Assembly (NCBI GenBank): GCA_002422425.1
Contig: DIVG01000006.1
Span: forward strand, 105,594 to 169,593
From: Akkermansiaceae bacterium UBA6138
Lineage (GTDB): Bacteria > Verrucomicrobiota > Verrucomicrobiia > Verrucomicrobiales > DEV007
Reading direction: 5' to 3'
DNA length: 64,000 nucleotides
Under the pieces are notes generated by a model. The model made no database searches and had not been told where the DNA came from. It was given only the letters and a program-made list of their open reading frames with translations. This document shows, piece after piece, positions 17,476-27,000 of the stretch (its first letter is position 1; every line of letters starts with the position of its first letter). The position numbers were made by a program, and so were the translations under genes.

Positions 17476-17591
17476 GCACCCGATGCGCCGGCGTTGACGA
17501 GGGGGTGAATGATGAAATGAGAGGAACAGGAATGTCCCTCCTCCTTGGGCTCTCCATCGTGAGTCTCCACCCACGGCCCGGGCGATAAAAC

Positions 17592-18521
17592 TCACCCCAA
17601 CTCCGCGAGCCCCTTTTCAAAGCTCTCCACGTCCGAGAAGCTGAGGGCTTTCGCGTTGCGGTCAATGCGGCGCATGAAACCGGCGAGGACGCGGCCGGGC
17701 CCGAGCTCAATGAAGAGAGTCTCACCGTTGCCTAGATAGTGCTGGACGCATTCGCTCCAGCGCACCGAGCCGCTCACCTGAGCCTCGAGGGTGCTCCGGA
17801 TCTCGGCGGCTTCGCTCACTTCGCGGGCTTCGACATTGCAGACGACGGGGACACGCGGCGTCTCAAGGGCGATGCCCGCGAGAACTCCGGCGAGCTTTTC
17901 CTGGGCCGGCATCATAAGCCGTGAGTGGTAGGCCCCGGCGACCTCAAGCTTCTGAGCGATGCGGATGCCGTGGTCCTGGGCTTCGGCGATGACCTGATCG
18001 ATCCCCGCTGTTTTGCCGGAAACGACGATCTGGCCGGGGCAGTTGAAATTGGCGACATCGACGTCGCATTTTGCCGCGAGGGCGCGGATATCGGCTTCTT
18101 CGCCTCCGATGAGGGCGGCCATGGCGCCGTCGACGGCACTGGTCGCTTCCTCCATGAAGGTGCCGCGTTTGGCGACGAGGTCGAGGCCGGTTTCAAAAGA
18201 GAAAGTGCCCGCCGCGGCATGGGCGGTGAACTCGCCGAGGGAAAGCCCGGCGCAGCCCGCGATCTCAAGATCGGGGACGTGGCTCTTGAGGATCTCGAGG
18301 CAGGCGAGCCCATGGACGTAAAGAGCCGGCTGACAGATCGAGGTGCGGGTCAGTTCCGCTGCGGGGCCGTCGAACATTTTTTCGGAAAGGGCATAGCCGA
18401 GCTGGTCATCGGCGCGGGCGATGAGATCGCGCACGGCGTCATATTTCTCCGCAAGGTCGCGGCCCATTCCGACGGTCTGGGCCCCTTGTCCGGCAAACAG
18501 TAGTACAGCTCTTTTACCCAT
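17592..18521 (-). CDS. fabD: Malonyl-CoA:ACP transacylase
   Basis: 309 residues, the usual FabD length. It loads malonyl groups from CoA onto acyl carrier protein in the cytoplasm, feeding type II fatty acid synthesis. FAGQGAQ begins the fold, the catalytic Ser is in GLSLGEF, the substrate Arg in KRGTFMEE and the catalytic His in GAYHSRL. The residue before the Ser is Leu instead of the usual His of GHSLGE. It is the last gene of a minus-strand run behind the DUF1501 and GNAT genes, and no other fab gene is adjacent. Confidence 0.93.
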   Translation of the reverse strand: MGKRAVLLFAGQGAQTVGMGRDLAEKYDAVRDLIARADDQLGYALSEKMFDGPAAELTRTSICQPALYVHGLACLEILKSHVPDLEIAGCAGLSLGEFTAHAAAGTFSFETGLDLVAKRGTFMEEATSAVDGAMAALIGGEEADIRALAAKCDVDVANFNCPGQIVVSGKTAGIDQVIAEAQDHGIRIAQKLEVAGAYHSRLMMPAQEKLAGVLAGIALETPRVPVVCNVEAREVSEAAEIRSTLEAQVSGSVRWSECVQHYLGNGETLFIELGPGRVLAGFMRRIDRNAKALSFSDVESFEKGLAELG

Positions 18522-18597
18522 AATTAAGGGCGCTACTCAAACCGGAATCCCCGCCGCTGCAACGGGTTTTTGGGAAGCGCGGGAAAATCGCGGGACC

Positions 18598-19065
18598 TCA
18601 CTGAACTACCTTTACCTTCGGATTTTGTTTCTCCCGAAGCAGAAAACACTCCATTTCCCGATGCGGGAGGTTCGCTTCGTCGAACTCATCTCCGCAGACC
18701 GAGAAGCCGAGCGATTCGTAAAAGGGTATCGAGTGGACCTGGGCGTGGAGGTAGAGACGACTGTTCCCGCGTTCCCGCGCCGTCTCCATCGCGGCGGAGA
18801 GCAGAGCGCGGCCCACGCCGCTGCGCCGCCACGAGGCCAGCACCGCCATGCGACCGATACGACCTTCGGGGAGAAGCCGGGCCGTGCCGATGGGAACTCC
18901 CGCAATGTCACGGGCAAGAAAATGGATCGAGACCGGATCGTGCTCGTCGATTTCGATTTCTTCGGGCACCCCCTGTTCGACCACAAAGACCTCGCGACGA
19001 ACCTTGAGCAGATCGACCTGCGAGGCTCCCCAAGTAACCTTCCCGATGGTGAAAGGGGTTGTCAT
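18598..19065 (-). CDS. GNAT family N-acetyltransferase, ElaA-like
   Basis: 155 residues forming a single GNAT domain. The opening EVFVVEQGVPEEIEIDEHDP resembles ElaA-type proteins. The acetyl-CoA loop follows (RMAVLASWRRSGVGRALL, matching R/Q-x-x-G-x-G/A), and later SLGFSVCGDEFDEANLPHREM. The substrate is unknown. Its start is 3 bp from the DUF1501 stop, so the two are co-transcribed and probably coupled. Confidence 0.86.
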   Translation of the reverse strand: MTTPFTIGKVTWGASQVDLLKVRREVFVVEQGVPEEIEIDEHDPVSIHFLARDIAGVPIGTARLLPEGRIGRMAVLASWRRSGVGRALLSAAMETARERGNSRLYLHAQVHSIPFYESLGFSVCGDEFDEANLPHREMECFLLREKQNPKVKVVQ

Positions 19066-19068
19066 CGA

Positions 19069-20430
19069 TCACACCAGCTCCCGCATCGGCTTGTAACCGT
19101 CGACGAGGAAATGCGGGCGACCCGAGAGATCCTCAAGCATAACCTGATTGGCATTAATGCCGAGCTGATGGTAAATCGTCGCGAAAACTTCGCCGAAGTG
19201 CACGCCGCGATCGGCGATCTCTCCGCCGAGACGGTCCGTCGCTCCGATGACCTGACCGGTTCGCAGCCCACCCCCGGCGAGAAGGCCGCCGCCGACACGC
19301 GGCCAGTGGTCGCGTCCGGCGTCCTGATTAATCATCGGGGTGCGGCCGAATTCCCCCCAGGCCACCACGAGGACATCGTCGGCCATGCCGCGCTCATGAA
19401 GATCCTCAATCAGCGCACTGAGCCCCTGGTCGAAAAGCGGGGCGTGCGAGCGCATCCCCGAGAAGTTTTCACTGTGAAAGTCCCAACGACCGAAGTTCAA
19501 CGTGACGCAGCGTGCCCCGGCCTCGACGAGGCGGCGGGCAAGGAGGAAATGCTCAAGGTTGCGCGGGGCTCCGTCGCCGAAGTTCCGCGCATCGCCCTTG
19601 CCGTAGCGTTCGCGCACGGCCGGGCTCTCGTTGTCGAGATTGAGCGCCTCGGCCAGTTCGCTTGAGGTCAGCATTCCGAAGGCCTGTTCGTGGAATTCAT
19701 CGAGTCCCTCCATCAGACCGGTCGCATCGGCGTCGCGGCGGAATTGGTCAAAGGCATTGAGCAGCCCGCGCCGTTCGTCGAGGCGGGTGGAAGTGAGGGC
19801 GTCGAGCTGGAGATCTTTCTGCCCCGGCCCCGAGGGTTTGAAGGCACCATTCGCGAAACCGAGAAATCCCGGCAGGCCCGAGGAGCCGTAAGGCGGGTGA
19901 CCGGCCTTGGGGGCGAGCCCGACGAAAGGCGGCACATTCGGATTGGTCGGCCCCATTAGCTTCGACATGACCGCTCCGATCGACGGCCATCCACCGGCCG
20001 GCTGACCGATCGTGTCGAGAGTCGATCCAACCTTGCCGGTGTAGCACATGAACGAATCATGGCTGCCGTTCGGCGCGCCGTAGAGCGAGCGAATCGGGAC
20101 ACACTTATCCATGATCTTGGCCATGCGCGGCATCAGCTCGCAGATCTCGATCCCGGGGACATTCGTCGGGATGGGACGGAACTCGCCGCGCATTTCCTTC
20201 GGGGCATCCATTTTCAGGTCATACATGTCCTGATGCGGCGGCGCGCCCGCCATGTAGATCATGATGACCGCCTTTTTGGAATTTTTCACTCCGGAGAGTT
20301 GTTCGGCCTGGAGCAAGCCCGGAAGAGAAAGCCCGCCCATGCCGAGTCCGCCGATACGCATAAAATCTCGCCGCGACAGCCCGTCACAAAAACGCGACCT
20401 GGGAGAACTCGAACCGGTGATCGTAATCAT
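19069..20430 (-). CDS. DUF1501 secreted sulfatase-like protein
   Basis: 453 residues from ATG 20430. A Tat-type leader is visible (SRRDFMRIGGLGMGGLSL), so the protein is probably exported folded. The body has DUF1501 hallmarks: VIMIYMAGAPPHQDMYDLK, the GSHDSFMCYTG segment, FGRWDFHSENF and VVAWGEFGRTPMINQDAGRDHW, related to the alkaline phosphatase/sulfatase superfamily. The family is greatly expanded in planctomycetes and verrucomicrobia, often beside DUF1553/DUF1800 partners, none of which is here. Enzymatic activity is unproven. Confidence 0.88.
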   Translation of the reverse strand: MITITGSSSPRSRFCDGLSRRDFMRIGGLGMGGLSLPGLLQAEQLSGVKNSKKAVIMIYMAGAPPHQDMYDLKMDAPKEMRGEFRPIPTNVPGIEICELMPRMAKIMDKCVPIRSLYGAPNGSHDSFMCYTGKVGSTLDTIGQPAGGWPSIGAVMSKLMGPTNPNVPPFVGLAPKAGHPPYGSSGLPGFLGFANGAFKPSGPGQKDLQLDALTSTRLDERRGLLNAFDQFRRDADATGLMEGLDEFHEQAFGMLTSSELAEALNLDNESPAVRERYGKGDARNFGDGAPRNLEHFLLARRLVEAGARCVTLNFGRWDFHSENFSGMRSHAPLFDQGLSALIEDLHERGMADDVLVVAWGEFGRTPMINQDAGRDHWPRVGGGLLAGGGLRTGQVIGATDRLGGEIADRGVHFGEVFATIYHQLGINANQVMLEDLSGRPHFLVDGYKPMRELV

Positions 20431-20512
20431 AACACCATTTAAACCCCAAAACCTCCCCGTGGCCACGAGGTCGCAGAGACGCAATCACGCGCCACGGCAT
20501 CGCGGCGCGAAG

Positions 20513-21262
20513 GGTTTTGCGCTTGTCGCGGGCAGGGCGGGCGAGACAGACTGGTCGGAACCCACTGCCATCATACCCGATCCGGAGATCGGCTACTACG
20601 TGCTCAACAATGATCGCGTCGTCGCGCTCGGCCATGGGCGACTCCTCGTCCCCGTCGCGAAACACCATGCACCGGATCAGGAAAAGGCGGACTGGAATGG
20701 CGAAGTCGGATGTTATTTCTCCGATGACAACGGGAAAACCTGGCAAAGCCCGCAACGATTGCAGCAGGCCTTCGACCTCGCCGGGAAACGGGTCGCGACG
20801 CAGGAGCCCAGAGTCGTCGAGTTGAAAGACGGTCGTGTCCTTCTCTGGGTCCGCACCGGCGCGGGTGAGCTTTTTCGGGCCCATTCGAGCGATCGCGGGG
20901 TGACCTGGTCGCCTTTTGTGCCCACGGGAATTGCCTCGCCCCATTCCCCCGCCTCGATTGAGCGCCTCCCCGGGGGCGACGAGCTGCTCCTGGTCTGGAA
21001 CGATCACACCGACCTGCCCCTCACTGAAAGAAAGCTGCGCACCCCCCTGAGCCTTGCACTCTCGAACGATGAAGGTCTTACCTGGAGCCCTGGCCGGATG
21101 ATTGAGGCTGATCCGAAGGGCTGGTATTGCTACACCGCCATCGAGTTCCTCGACCATAACCTCCTCCTCGCCTATGTCGCCGGTCAGCAGGCCTCGGGGA
21201 AGCATCTCTCGGCGAGCCGCCTCACGCGCATTCCGCTGGCGGATCTGAGAGAAAAGCCCTGA
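20513..21262 (+). pseudogene. 5'-truncated sialidase-family protein
   Basis: From about 20513 the frame encodes sialidase/BNR-type sequence: WSEPTAIIPDPEIGYYVLNNDR, GRLLVPVAKHH, then Asp-box-like repeats (FSDDNGKTW, HSSDRGVTW, LSNDEGLTW) and an orderly C-terminus. About 110 N-terminal residues expected for this family, including the first repeats, are absent. The upstream part of the open frame lies opposite the DUF1501 start region and shows no family similarity, and no ATG is well placed; a GTG near 20459 is possible. I read it as a decayed remnant, although a short expressed form cannot be excluded. Confidence 0.65.
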
Positions 21263-21307
21263 GCGCTTTCCGGTCGCTTCGTCCGGTATCGGCCGTAACG
21301 TGCCGCG

Positions 21308-21895
21308 ATGAATTACCCGCTCCAGCTCTCTTTCAAGATCGTCGCCTTTGCCCCGCAGTTGAAAGTCACCGACGCGAATGGGGCCACGGTCTGCTTTGTC
21401 AGGCAGAAAATGTTCAAGCTCAAGGAAGCGGTCGAGGTCTTCACTGACGAGGCCCGCAGTGAAAAGCTCTGCGACATCCGGGCCGATCGGGTCATCGATT
21501 TCTCGGCGCGCTACACCTTTTACGACCGCGACGGGAATCCCTTCGGAGCGGTGCGGCGCAAAGGAATGCGATCACTCTGGCGCGCCCGATACGAGATCCT
21601 CGACCACGAGACTCCCGAGATGCAGATTCAGGAAGAGCGCGGATGGGTGAAGCTGATGGACGGCTTCTTCAGCGAGTTACCTCTCATCGGCCTCTTTTCC
21701 GGCTACCTCTTTCATCCCAGCTATCTCATCAGCAGACTCGACAACGGCACCCCCATGGTCCGGGTCAAAAAGCAGCCTGCCTTTTGGGAAGGACGCTTTT
21801 CCCTCGAACAGATCGGTGCCATCGACGACGGCGACCAGCTCAGGGTAATGCTCTCGACCCTGATGATGATCCTGCTTGAGCGGCGGCGCGGATAA
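21308..21895 (+). CDS. LURP-one/scramblase-like (Tubby C-terminal fold) protein
   Basis: 195 residues with no leader or clear membrane helix. The composition and strand pattern (FKIVAFAPQLKVTDANGATVCFVRQKMFKLKE, then VFTDEARSEKLCDIRADRVIDFSARYTFYDRDGNPFGAVRRKG) fit the LOR/YxjI-like family. This is a beta-barrel fold around one long helix, related to Tubby C-terminal domains and phospholipid scramblases. The function of bacterial members is unknown. It ends 243 bp before the NikR-like gene and is probably not part of that operon. Confidence 0.75.
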   Translation: MNYPLQLSFKIVAFAPQLKVTDANGATVCFVRQKMFKLKEAVEVFTDEARSEKLCDIRADRVIDFSARYTFYDRDGNPFGAVRRKGMRSLWRARYEILDHETPEMQIQEERGWVKLMDGFFSELPLIGLFSGYLFHPSYLISRLDNGTPMVRVKKQPAFWEGRFSLEQIGAIDDGDQLRVMLSTLMMILLERRRG

Positions 21896-22102
21896 GGCAT
21901 TCTTTAAATCCGATGCGCCCGTCGGGCCAGGGCCCTCAATGCCACGATCTACCGGGCCGATGAGAAGCACAATGGTTGGCTACCCTATCACAATAGCTCT
22001 GGAACTCCGCGAGACAGCATGCTTCTGGATTTCAGGCGAATTGATGGATCCGCTTCGGAATTGGCGCCGAAAATCTTCCAAAAAAACCCTCTTTCCCCTA
22101 AT

Positions 22103-22136
22103 TTGGTATTACTTCTGCTAAGAAATTTAATACCAA
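22103..22136. promoter_or_regulatory. NikR-type operator upstream of the NikR-like gene
   Basis: A perfect 9-bp inverted repeat, TTGGTATTA (22103-22111) and TAATACCAA (22128-22136), is separated by exactly 16 bp. The core reads GTATTA-N16-TAATAC, the same geometry as the E. coli NikR site GTATGA-N16-TCATAC. It ends 2 bp before the ATG at 22139, so binding would block both transcription and translation initiation. This suggests autoregulation of the whole downstream operon. Confidence 0.82.
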
Positions 22137-22138
22137 TT

Positions 22139-22606
22139 ATGCCCGAATCCGATTCCACCAAAAGCGAAGGGGTGAAGCGCATCAGCGTTTCACTGCCTCC
22201 GGCAGTCTTTAACGAGCTCGATCGGCTCGTCGCGACGCGGGGTTTCGAGAACCGCTCGCAGGCGATTTCGGAGATGATCCACCAGAGTCTCACCGAACAT
22301 TATCAGGACCAGGGGGACAGGCTCATGGCGGGGACCATCACCCTCTTTTACGACGAATCGAAGCCCGGTCTGCTCCAGGCGCTCGCGGAAATCCAGCGGG
22401 CCCACATCGATGAGGTCATCAGCTCGCAGCACGTTCTCCTCGAAGACGACCACACCATGCAGGTCATCCTCGTGCAGGGGCCGGCGATGCGGCTGAAGCG
22501 AATCGCCGATGAACTCATCACCTGCAAAGGAGTCCGCTCGGGCAAACTCACGATCTCCTCGGCGATCCTGCCGCCCATCCACGGACGCGCTTCCAAAGAG
22601 TCATGA
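22139..22606 (+). CDS. NikR-like ribbon-helix-helix regulator with altered metal site
   Basis: 155 residues from ATG 22139. Residues 12-52 are a ribbon-helix-helix DNA-binding domain (VKRISVSLPP, then FENRSQAISEMI). Residues about 63-145 are the ACT-like NikR C-terminal domain (MAGTITLFYDESKPG, ISSQHVLLEDDHTMQVILVQG, ADELITCKGVRSGKL). Aligned without gaps to E. coli NikR, only the His87 equivalent (His98) is kept; positions 76, 89 and 95 become Arg, Leu and Thr. His89 and His105 lie nearby. Its effector may therefore not be nickel bound in the classical way. Its stop overlaps the next start (ATGA), tying it to the carboxylase operon, and a NikR-type operator precedes it. Confidence 0.85.
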   Translation: MPESDSTKSEGVKRISVSLPPAVFNELDRLVATRGFENRSQAISEMIHQSLTEHYQDQGDRLMAGTITLFYDESKPGLLQALAEIQRAHIDEVISSQHVLLEDDHTMQVILVQGPAMRLKRIADELITCKGVRSGKLTISSAILPPIHGRASKES

Positions 22607-23319
22607 AGATCCTCTACGAAAAAACACTCACCGGCGGCGGCATGTGGTCGCAGACGATAGGCCGCGGCAAGGTCCTGCGCCTCACCGACTTTGAGGGCGG
22701 GGCGAATCTCAGCGCACTCCTCTACAACGCCGCTGAGCCCATCGAGCGCTACAACATGCCCGATACCCTGAAGGGCCAGCACACCTTCCAACTCACTTCG
22801 GGGCACTGCCTGCACTCGGACATGGGGCGGATCTTCTGCTCCCTCATCCGCGACACGGCCGGATGGCACGACACCGTCTGCGGCTGCACCGATGCGGCCC
22901 TCGTGGCGAAAAAGTACGGGACGCTCTCCTATCAGGAAGCCCGCAACGATTTCTACCGCAACGCCCGCGAGAACTTTCTCATCGAGCTCGCCAAACACGG
23001 CCTTGGAAAGCGCGACATCGTCCCCAACCTCAACTTCTTTTCCAAAGTTGTCGCCAACGAGGCCGGGGAACTCACCTATGTCGCGGGGGCTTCACCCGCA
23101 GGCTCCGTCCTCGAGCTCCGCTTCGAGATGGAAACCCTCGTCGTCCTCACCGCCTGCCAACACCCCCTCGACCCCGCTACGACCTACGCCCCCAAGGCGG
23201 TCCAGCTCAGCGTTTTCGCCGCTCCCCCCATCGAGCCAGACGACCTCTGCATCCACTCCTGCCCCGAGAACGAGAGAGCCTATCAGAACACCAATGACTA
23301 CTACGCGCTGCGCGCCTGA
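22603..23319 (+). CDS. DUF1989 protein, urea-amidolyase-associated UAAP1 / carboxyguanidine deiminase subunit
   Basis: 238 residues. Similar sequences are named urea carboxylase-associated protein 1 (UAAP1). Published work on guanidine catabolism showed that such DUF1989 pairs can form carboxyguanidine deiminase (CgdAB), which turns carboxyguanidine into allophanate. Visible family features are GHCLHSDMGRIFCS, HDTVCGCTD and the HGLGKRDIVPNLNFF block. The Cys and His residues could bind metal or act in catalysis. It overlaps the regulator by 4 bp and precedes its probable partner by 39 bp. A simple urea pathway would not need this enzyme, which favours guanidine as substrate. Confidence 0.85.
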   Translation: MKILYEKTLTGGGMWSQTIGRGKVLRLTDFEGGANLSALLYNAAEPIERYNMPDTLKGQHTFQLTSGHCLHSDMGRIFCSLIRDTAGWHDTVCGCTDAALVAKKYGTLSYQEARNDFYRNARENFLIELAKHGLGKRDIVPNLNFFSKVVANEAGELTYVAGASPAGSVLELRFEMETLVVLTACQHPLDPATTYAPKAVQLSVFAAPPIEPDDLCIHSCPENERAYQNTNDYYALRA

Positions 23320-23359
23320 AAACCTCAAGTCCTCAACCCCTCAAAGCCTTCCCTGAAAA
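23315..23359. repeat. Octanucleotide array between the two DUF1989 genes
   Basis: Five or six degenerate 8-mers of the form CCTCAANN/CCTGAANN. The first contains the TGA stop of the upstream gene, and the last (CCTGAAAA) runs into the ATG of the downstream gene. The whole 39-bp spacer is therefore repeat. Confidence 0.75.
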
Positions 23360-23994
23360 TGCTCACCGAATCCACCCTCGACCCGGCCGCCGCCGTTTAC
23401 CGAAAAGTCATCGCGGCGGGGGGCCACTGGGTCCATCTCGTCAAAGCGGGACAGCATTTCCGCATCCTCGATCTTGAGGGGAATCAGGCAGCGGACACGC
23501 TTTTCTACAGTGCCGAGGACCCCGGAGATCGTTATGCCGCCGACGTCACAATCCGAAATCAGGGCGCTCTCTACCTCACCACCGGCACGGTCCTGATGTC
23601 CACCGAGGGCAACTCCCTGCTCACCATCGTGGCCGATACTTGCGGCCGCCACGACACCCTCGGCGGAGCCTGCTCGCGCGAATCGAACACGATGCGTTAC
23701 GCCCTCGAAAAGGAGCCCATGCACGCCTGCCGCGACATCTTCCTCTGCGGCATCCACGAGTGGGGCCACGGCCTCGGAAAGCGCGACATCACGAACAACA
23801 TCAATTTTTTCATGAACGTGCCCGTCACACCCGAAGGAAAACTGACCTTCGCCGACGGCATCTCCGCGCCAGGTCGCTACGTCGAAATGCGCGCCGAGCG
23901 CGACGTCATCGCCCTGATCTCCAACTGTCCCCAGCTCAACAATCCCTGCAACGCCTATAACCCGACCCCGGTCGAGGTCTTCATCTGGGACTGA
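23359..23994 (+). CDS. DUF1989 protein, urea-amidolyase-associated UAAP2 / carboxyguanidine deiminase subunit
   Basis: 211 residues and paralogous to the preceding protein: both share a GNQAADTLFY or GGANLSALLY type start, HDTLGGACS versus HDTVCGCTD, and HGLGKRDITNNINFFMNVP. This is the second member of the UAAP1/UAAP2 pair, equivalent to CgdA/CgdB in guanidine-degrading bacteria. It probably forms a heteromer with its neighbour. It lies 13 bp before the carboxylase gene, so it is in the same operon. Confidence 0.85.
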   Translation: MLTESTLDPAAAVYRKVIAAGGHWVHLVKAGQHFRILDLEGNQAADTLFYSAEDPGDRYAADVTIRNQGALYLTTGTVLMSTEGNSLLTIVADTCGRHDTLGGACSRESNTMRYALEKEPMHACRDIFLCGIHEWGHGLGKRDITNNINFFMNVPVTPEGKLTFADGISAPGRYVEMRAERDVIALISNCPQLNNPCNAYNPTPVEVFIWD

Positions 23995-24007
23995 ACTTTT
24001 TCCTGAC

Positions 24008-27000
24008 ATGCTCACCAAAGTGCTTATTTCCAATCGCGGCGAGATCGCCTGCCGCATCATCCGGACGCTCAAAAAGCTCGGCATCTCCTCCGTCGCCGTT
24101 TACTCCGAGGCCGACCGCGACGCGCCCCATGTCAGCATGGCGGACGAGGCTTATCTCATCGGTCCGGCTCCGGTGGCGGCTTCGTATCTGAACACGGCCC
24201 GCATCTTTGAAGTGGCGGCTCTCACCGGATGCGATGGACTCCATCCCGGCTACGGGCTACTCTCCGAAAACGCTAACTTTGCCGAGGCCTGCGAGGCTCG
24301 CGGGATCGCCTGGATCGGACCCACTCCGGAGCAACTACGCCGTTTCGGCCTCAAGCACACCGCCCGCGCCATTGCCAAAGAGACGGGAGTCCCGCTCCTC
24401 GAAGGCACGCCTCTGCTCGCGAGCGCCGACGAAGCGGTCGCCGCTGCTGAGTCTATCGGATACCCCGTGATGTTGAAAAGCACCGCTGGCGGAGGCGGCA
24501 TCGGCATGGAAGTCTGCCGTGACGCAACAGGGTTGACCGAGGCATTCAACAGGGTTGCGTGGGCGAGTCAGGCGAACTTCGGGGACTCGGGCATCTTCAT
24601 CGAGAAATTCATCGAGCGCGCCCGCCACGTTGAGGTGCAGCTTTTCGGCGACGGCGAGGGCATGGTTTTGGCGCTCGGAACGCGCGACTGCTCGGCGCAG
24701 CGGCGCAATCAGAAGATTGTCGAGGAGACCCCCGCACCCGGCTTTTCGCGCAGCGAAGCTCCCGGCCTCTTCGAAGGCGCTGCGCGCATGGCGGCCTCGC
24801 TGAACTATCGGTCCGCCGGCACGGCCGAGTACCTCGTCGATGCCGCGACGGGGGATTATTACTTTCTCGAAATCAACACCCGTCTCCAGGTCGAGCATGG
24901 CATCACTGAGGCCGTCACCGGCGTCGATCTCGTCGAGTGGATGGTGAAACTCGCCGGAGGCGACCCCATCGATTATTCCTTTAACGAATCGGGCCACGCC
25001 ATGGAGGTGCGGCTCTGCGCCGAAGATCCCGGCAAGGAGTTCCAGCCCTCGTCGGGACTGCTCACCGAAGTCATCTTCCCTGAGAATGTGCGCTGCGATC
25101 ACTGGATCTCAAGTGGCAGTGAGGTCCCAGCGAACTACGATTCTCTCATCGCCAAGCTCATCGTGCAGGCACCGACTCGCGAGGAGACTCTGCAAAAAAT
25201 GACGACCGCTCTCGCCGCGACCTCCGTCGCCGGGATCGAGACGAATCTCGACTACCTGCGCCAGGTCATCTCGTCGGAGATCTTTTCCCGTCCCGGGGCG
25301 ATCAGCACGGGTTCGCTCGCCACTTTCAGCTACGACGCACCGACCATCGATGTCCTCGCCTCGGGGACGCAGACGACGGTGCAGGATTACCCGGGCCGCA
25401 TCGGCTACTGGGAGGTCGGGATCCCGCCATCGGGTCCGATGGATCATCTTTCCTTCCGACTCGCGAATCGCATCGTCGGCAATCCCGAAGGCACCGCCGG
25501 TCTTGAGATTACCGTCTCGGGTCCGACCCTCAAGTTCAATCGCGCGACCGAGATCGCCCTGACAGGCGCACTATTGCCCGCTACCCTCAACGGTGAGCTG
25601 ATCGCTCATGGCGTTCCTGTCAGTATCGCCGCCGGAGACATTCTCAAGATCGGCGCCATCGGATCGAGTCCGGGCGTGCGGGCCTATCTCGCGGTGAAAG
25701 GCGGACTCGATGTGCCGGATTATCTCGGCAGCAAATCGACTTTCACCCTCGGCCAGTTCGGCGGTCACGGGGGACGGGCTCTGCGCACCGGCGATGTCCT
25801 TCATCTCGCGGAAGCGGCGACAGTTCCCTCGCAAGCGGCTCCGGCGTGCCTTCTCCCCGTTCCCGGGCGGCATTGGGACATCGCCGTGATCTACGGTCCC
25901 CACGGAGCACCCGAGTTCTTCACCGTCGATGACATCGCGATGCTCTTTTCGACGAATTGGAAAGTACACTACAACTCCGCCCGCACGGGAGTGCGCCTTA
26001 TTGGGCCGAAACCCACCTGGGCGCGCGAGGACGGCGGCGAGGCGGGGCTGCACCCTTCGAACATTCACGACAATGCCTACGCCGTCGGCACGATCGACTT
26101 CACCGGCGACATGCCCGTGATCCTCGGGCCCGACGGACCCAGTCTCGGCGGCTTCGTTTGTCCAGCCACGATCATCGAGGCTGACCTCTGGAAAATGGGT
26201 CAGGTTGATTCGGGTGACACGGTGCGCTTTTATCCCGTCTCGGAAAAAGAAGCACGGATTTTGCGCGAACGTCAGGATCAGCTCGTCGCTACTTTGTCAC
26301 TGCCCGGGGACGCTCATGAGACCGTCATCGAACCGGTCCCGACAGGGACCGCGATCATCGAGGAACTGCCCGGCGTCACGATTCGCGCGAGCGGCGAGAG
26401 TTTTATCCTCGTCGAGTACGGACCGATGAAGCTGGACCTGAACCTGCGCTTCAAGGCCCACGTCGTTTACCAGTGGTTCAAGGATCGCGCCGTCGCGGGC
26501 ATTCTCGATCTCACCCCGGGGATACGTTCGCTGCAGATCCATTTCGACAGCCGCCGGCTCCAGCGCGAGGAAGTCCTCGCGCTCGTCCGCGAGGCCGAGG
26601 GGGCGATCACCGATCTCGAGTCCATCGAGGTGCCCGCGCGCCTCGTGCATCTGCCGCTCTCGTGGGATGACCCGAGCACCCAGGAGGCCATCCAGAAGTA
26701 CATGCAGTCGGTCAATCCCGAGGCGCCCTGGTGTCCGAGCAATATTGAATTCATCCGCCGTATCAACGGGCTGGAGTCGATCGAGCAGGTAAAAGATATC
26801 GTCTACTCCGCCGCCTACTGCGTGATGGGACTGGGCGATGTTTACCTCGGCGCGCCCGTCGCAACGCCGCTCGATCCGCGGCATCGGCTCGTCACCACAA
26901 AATACAATCCCGCCCGCACCTGGACACCCGAGAACGCGGTCGGGATCGGCGGGGCCTATCTCTGCATCTATGGCATGGAGGGTCCGGGCGGGTATCAGTT

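Noticed and set aside
21896..22138. Guanidine riboswitch (ykkC type) ahead of the carboxylase operon
   Set aside because: I found none of the conserved ykkC sequence blocks; the region instead ends in a NikR-type palindrome.
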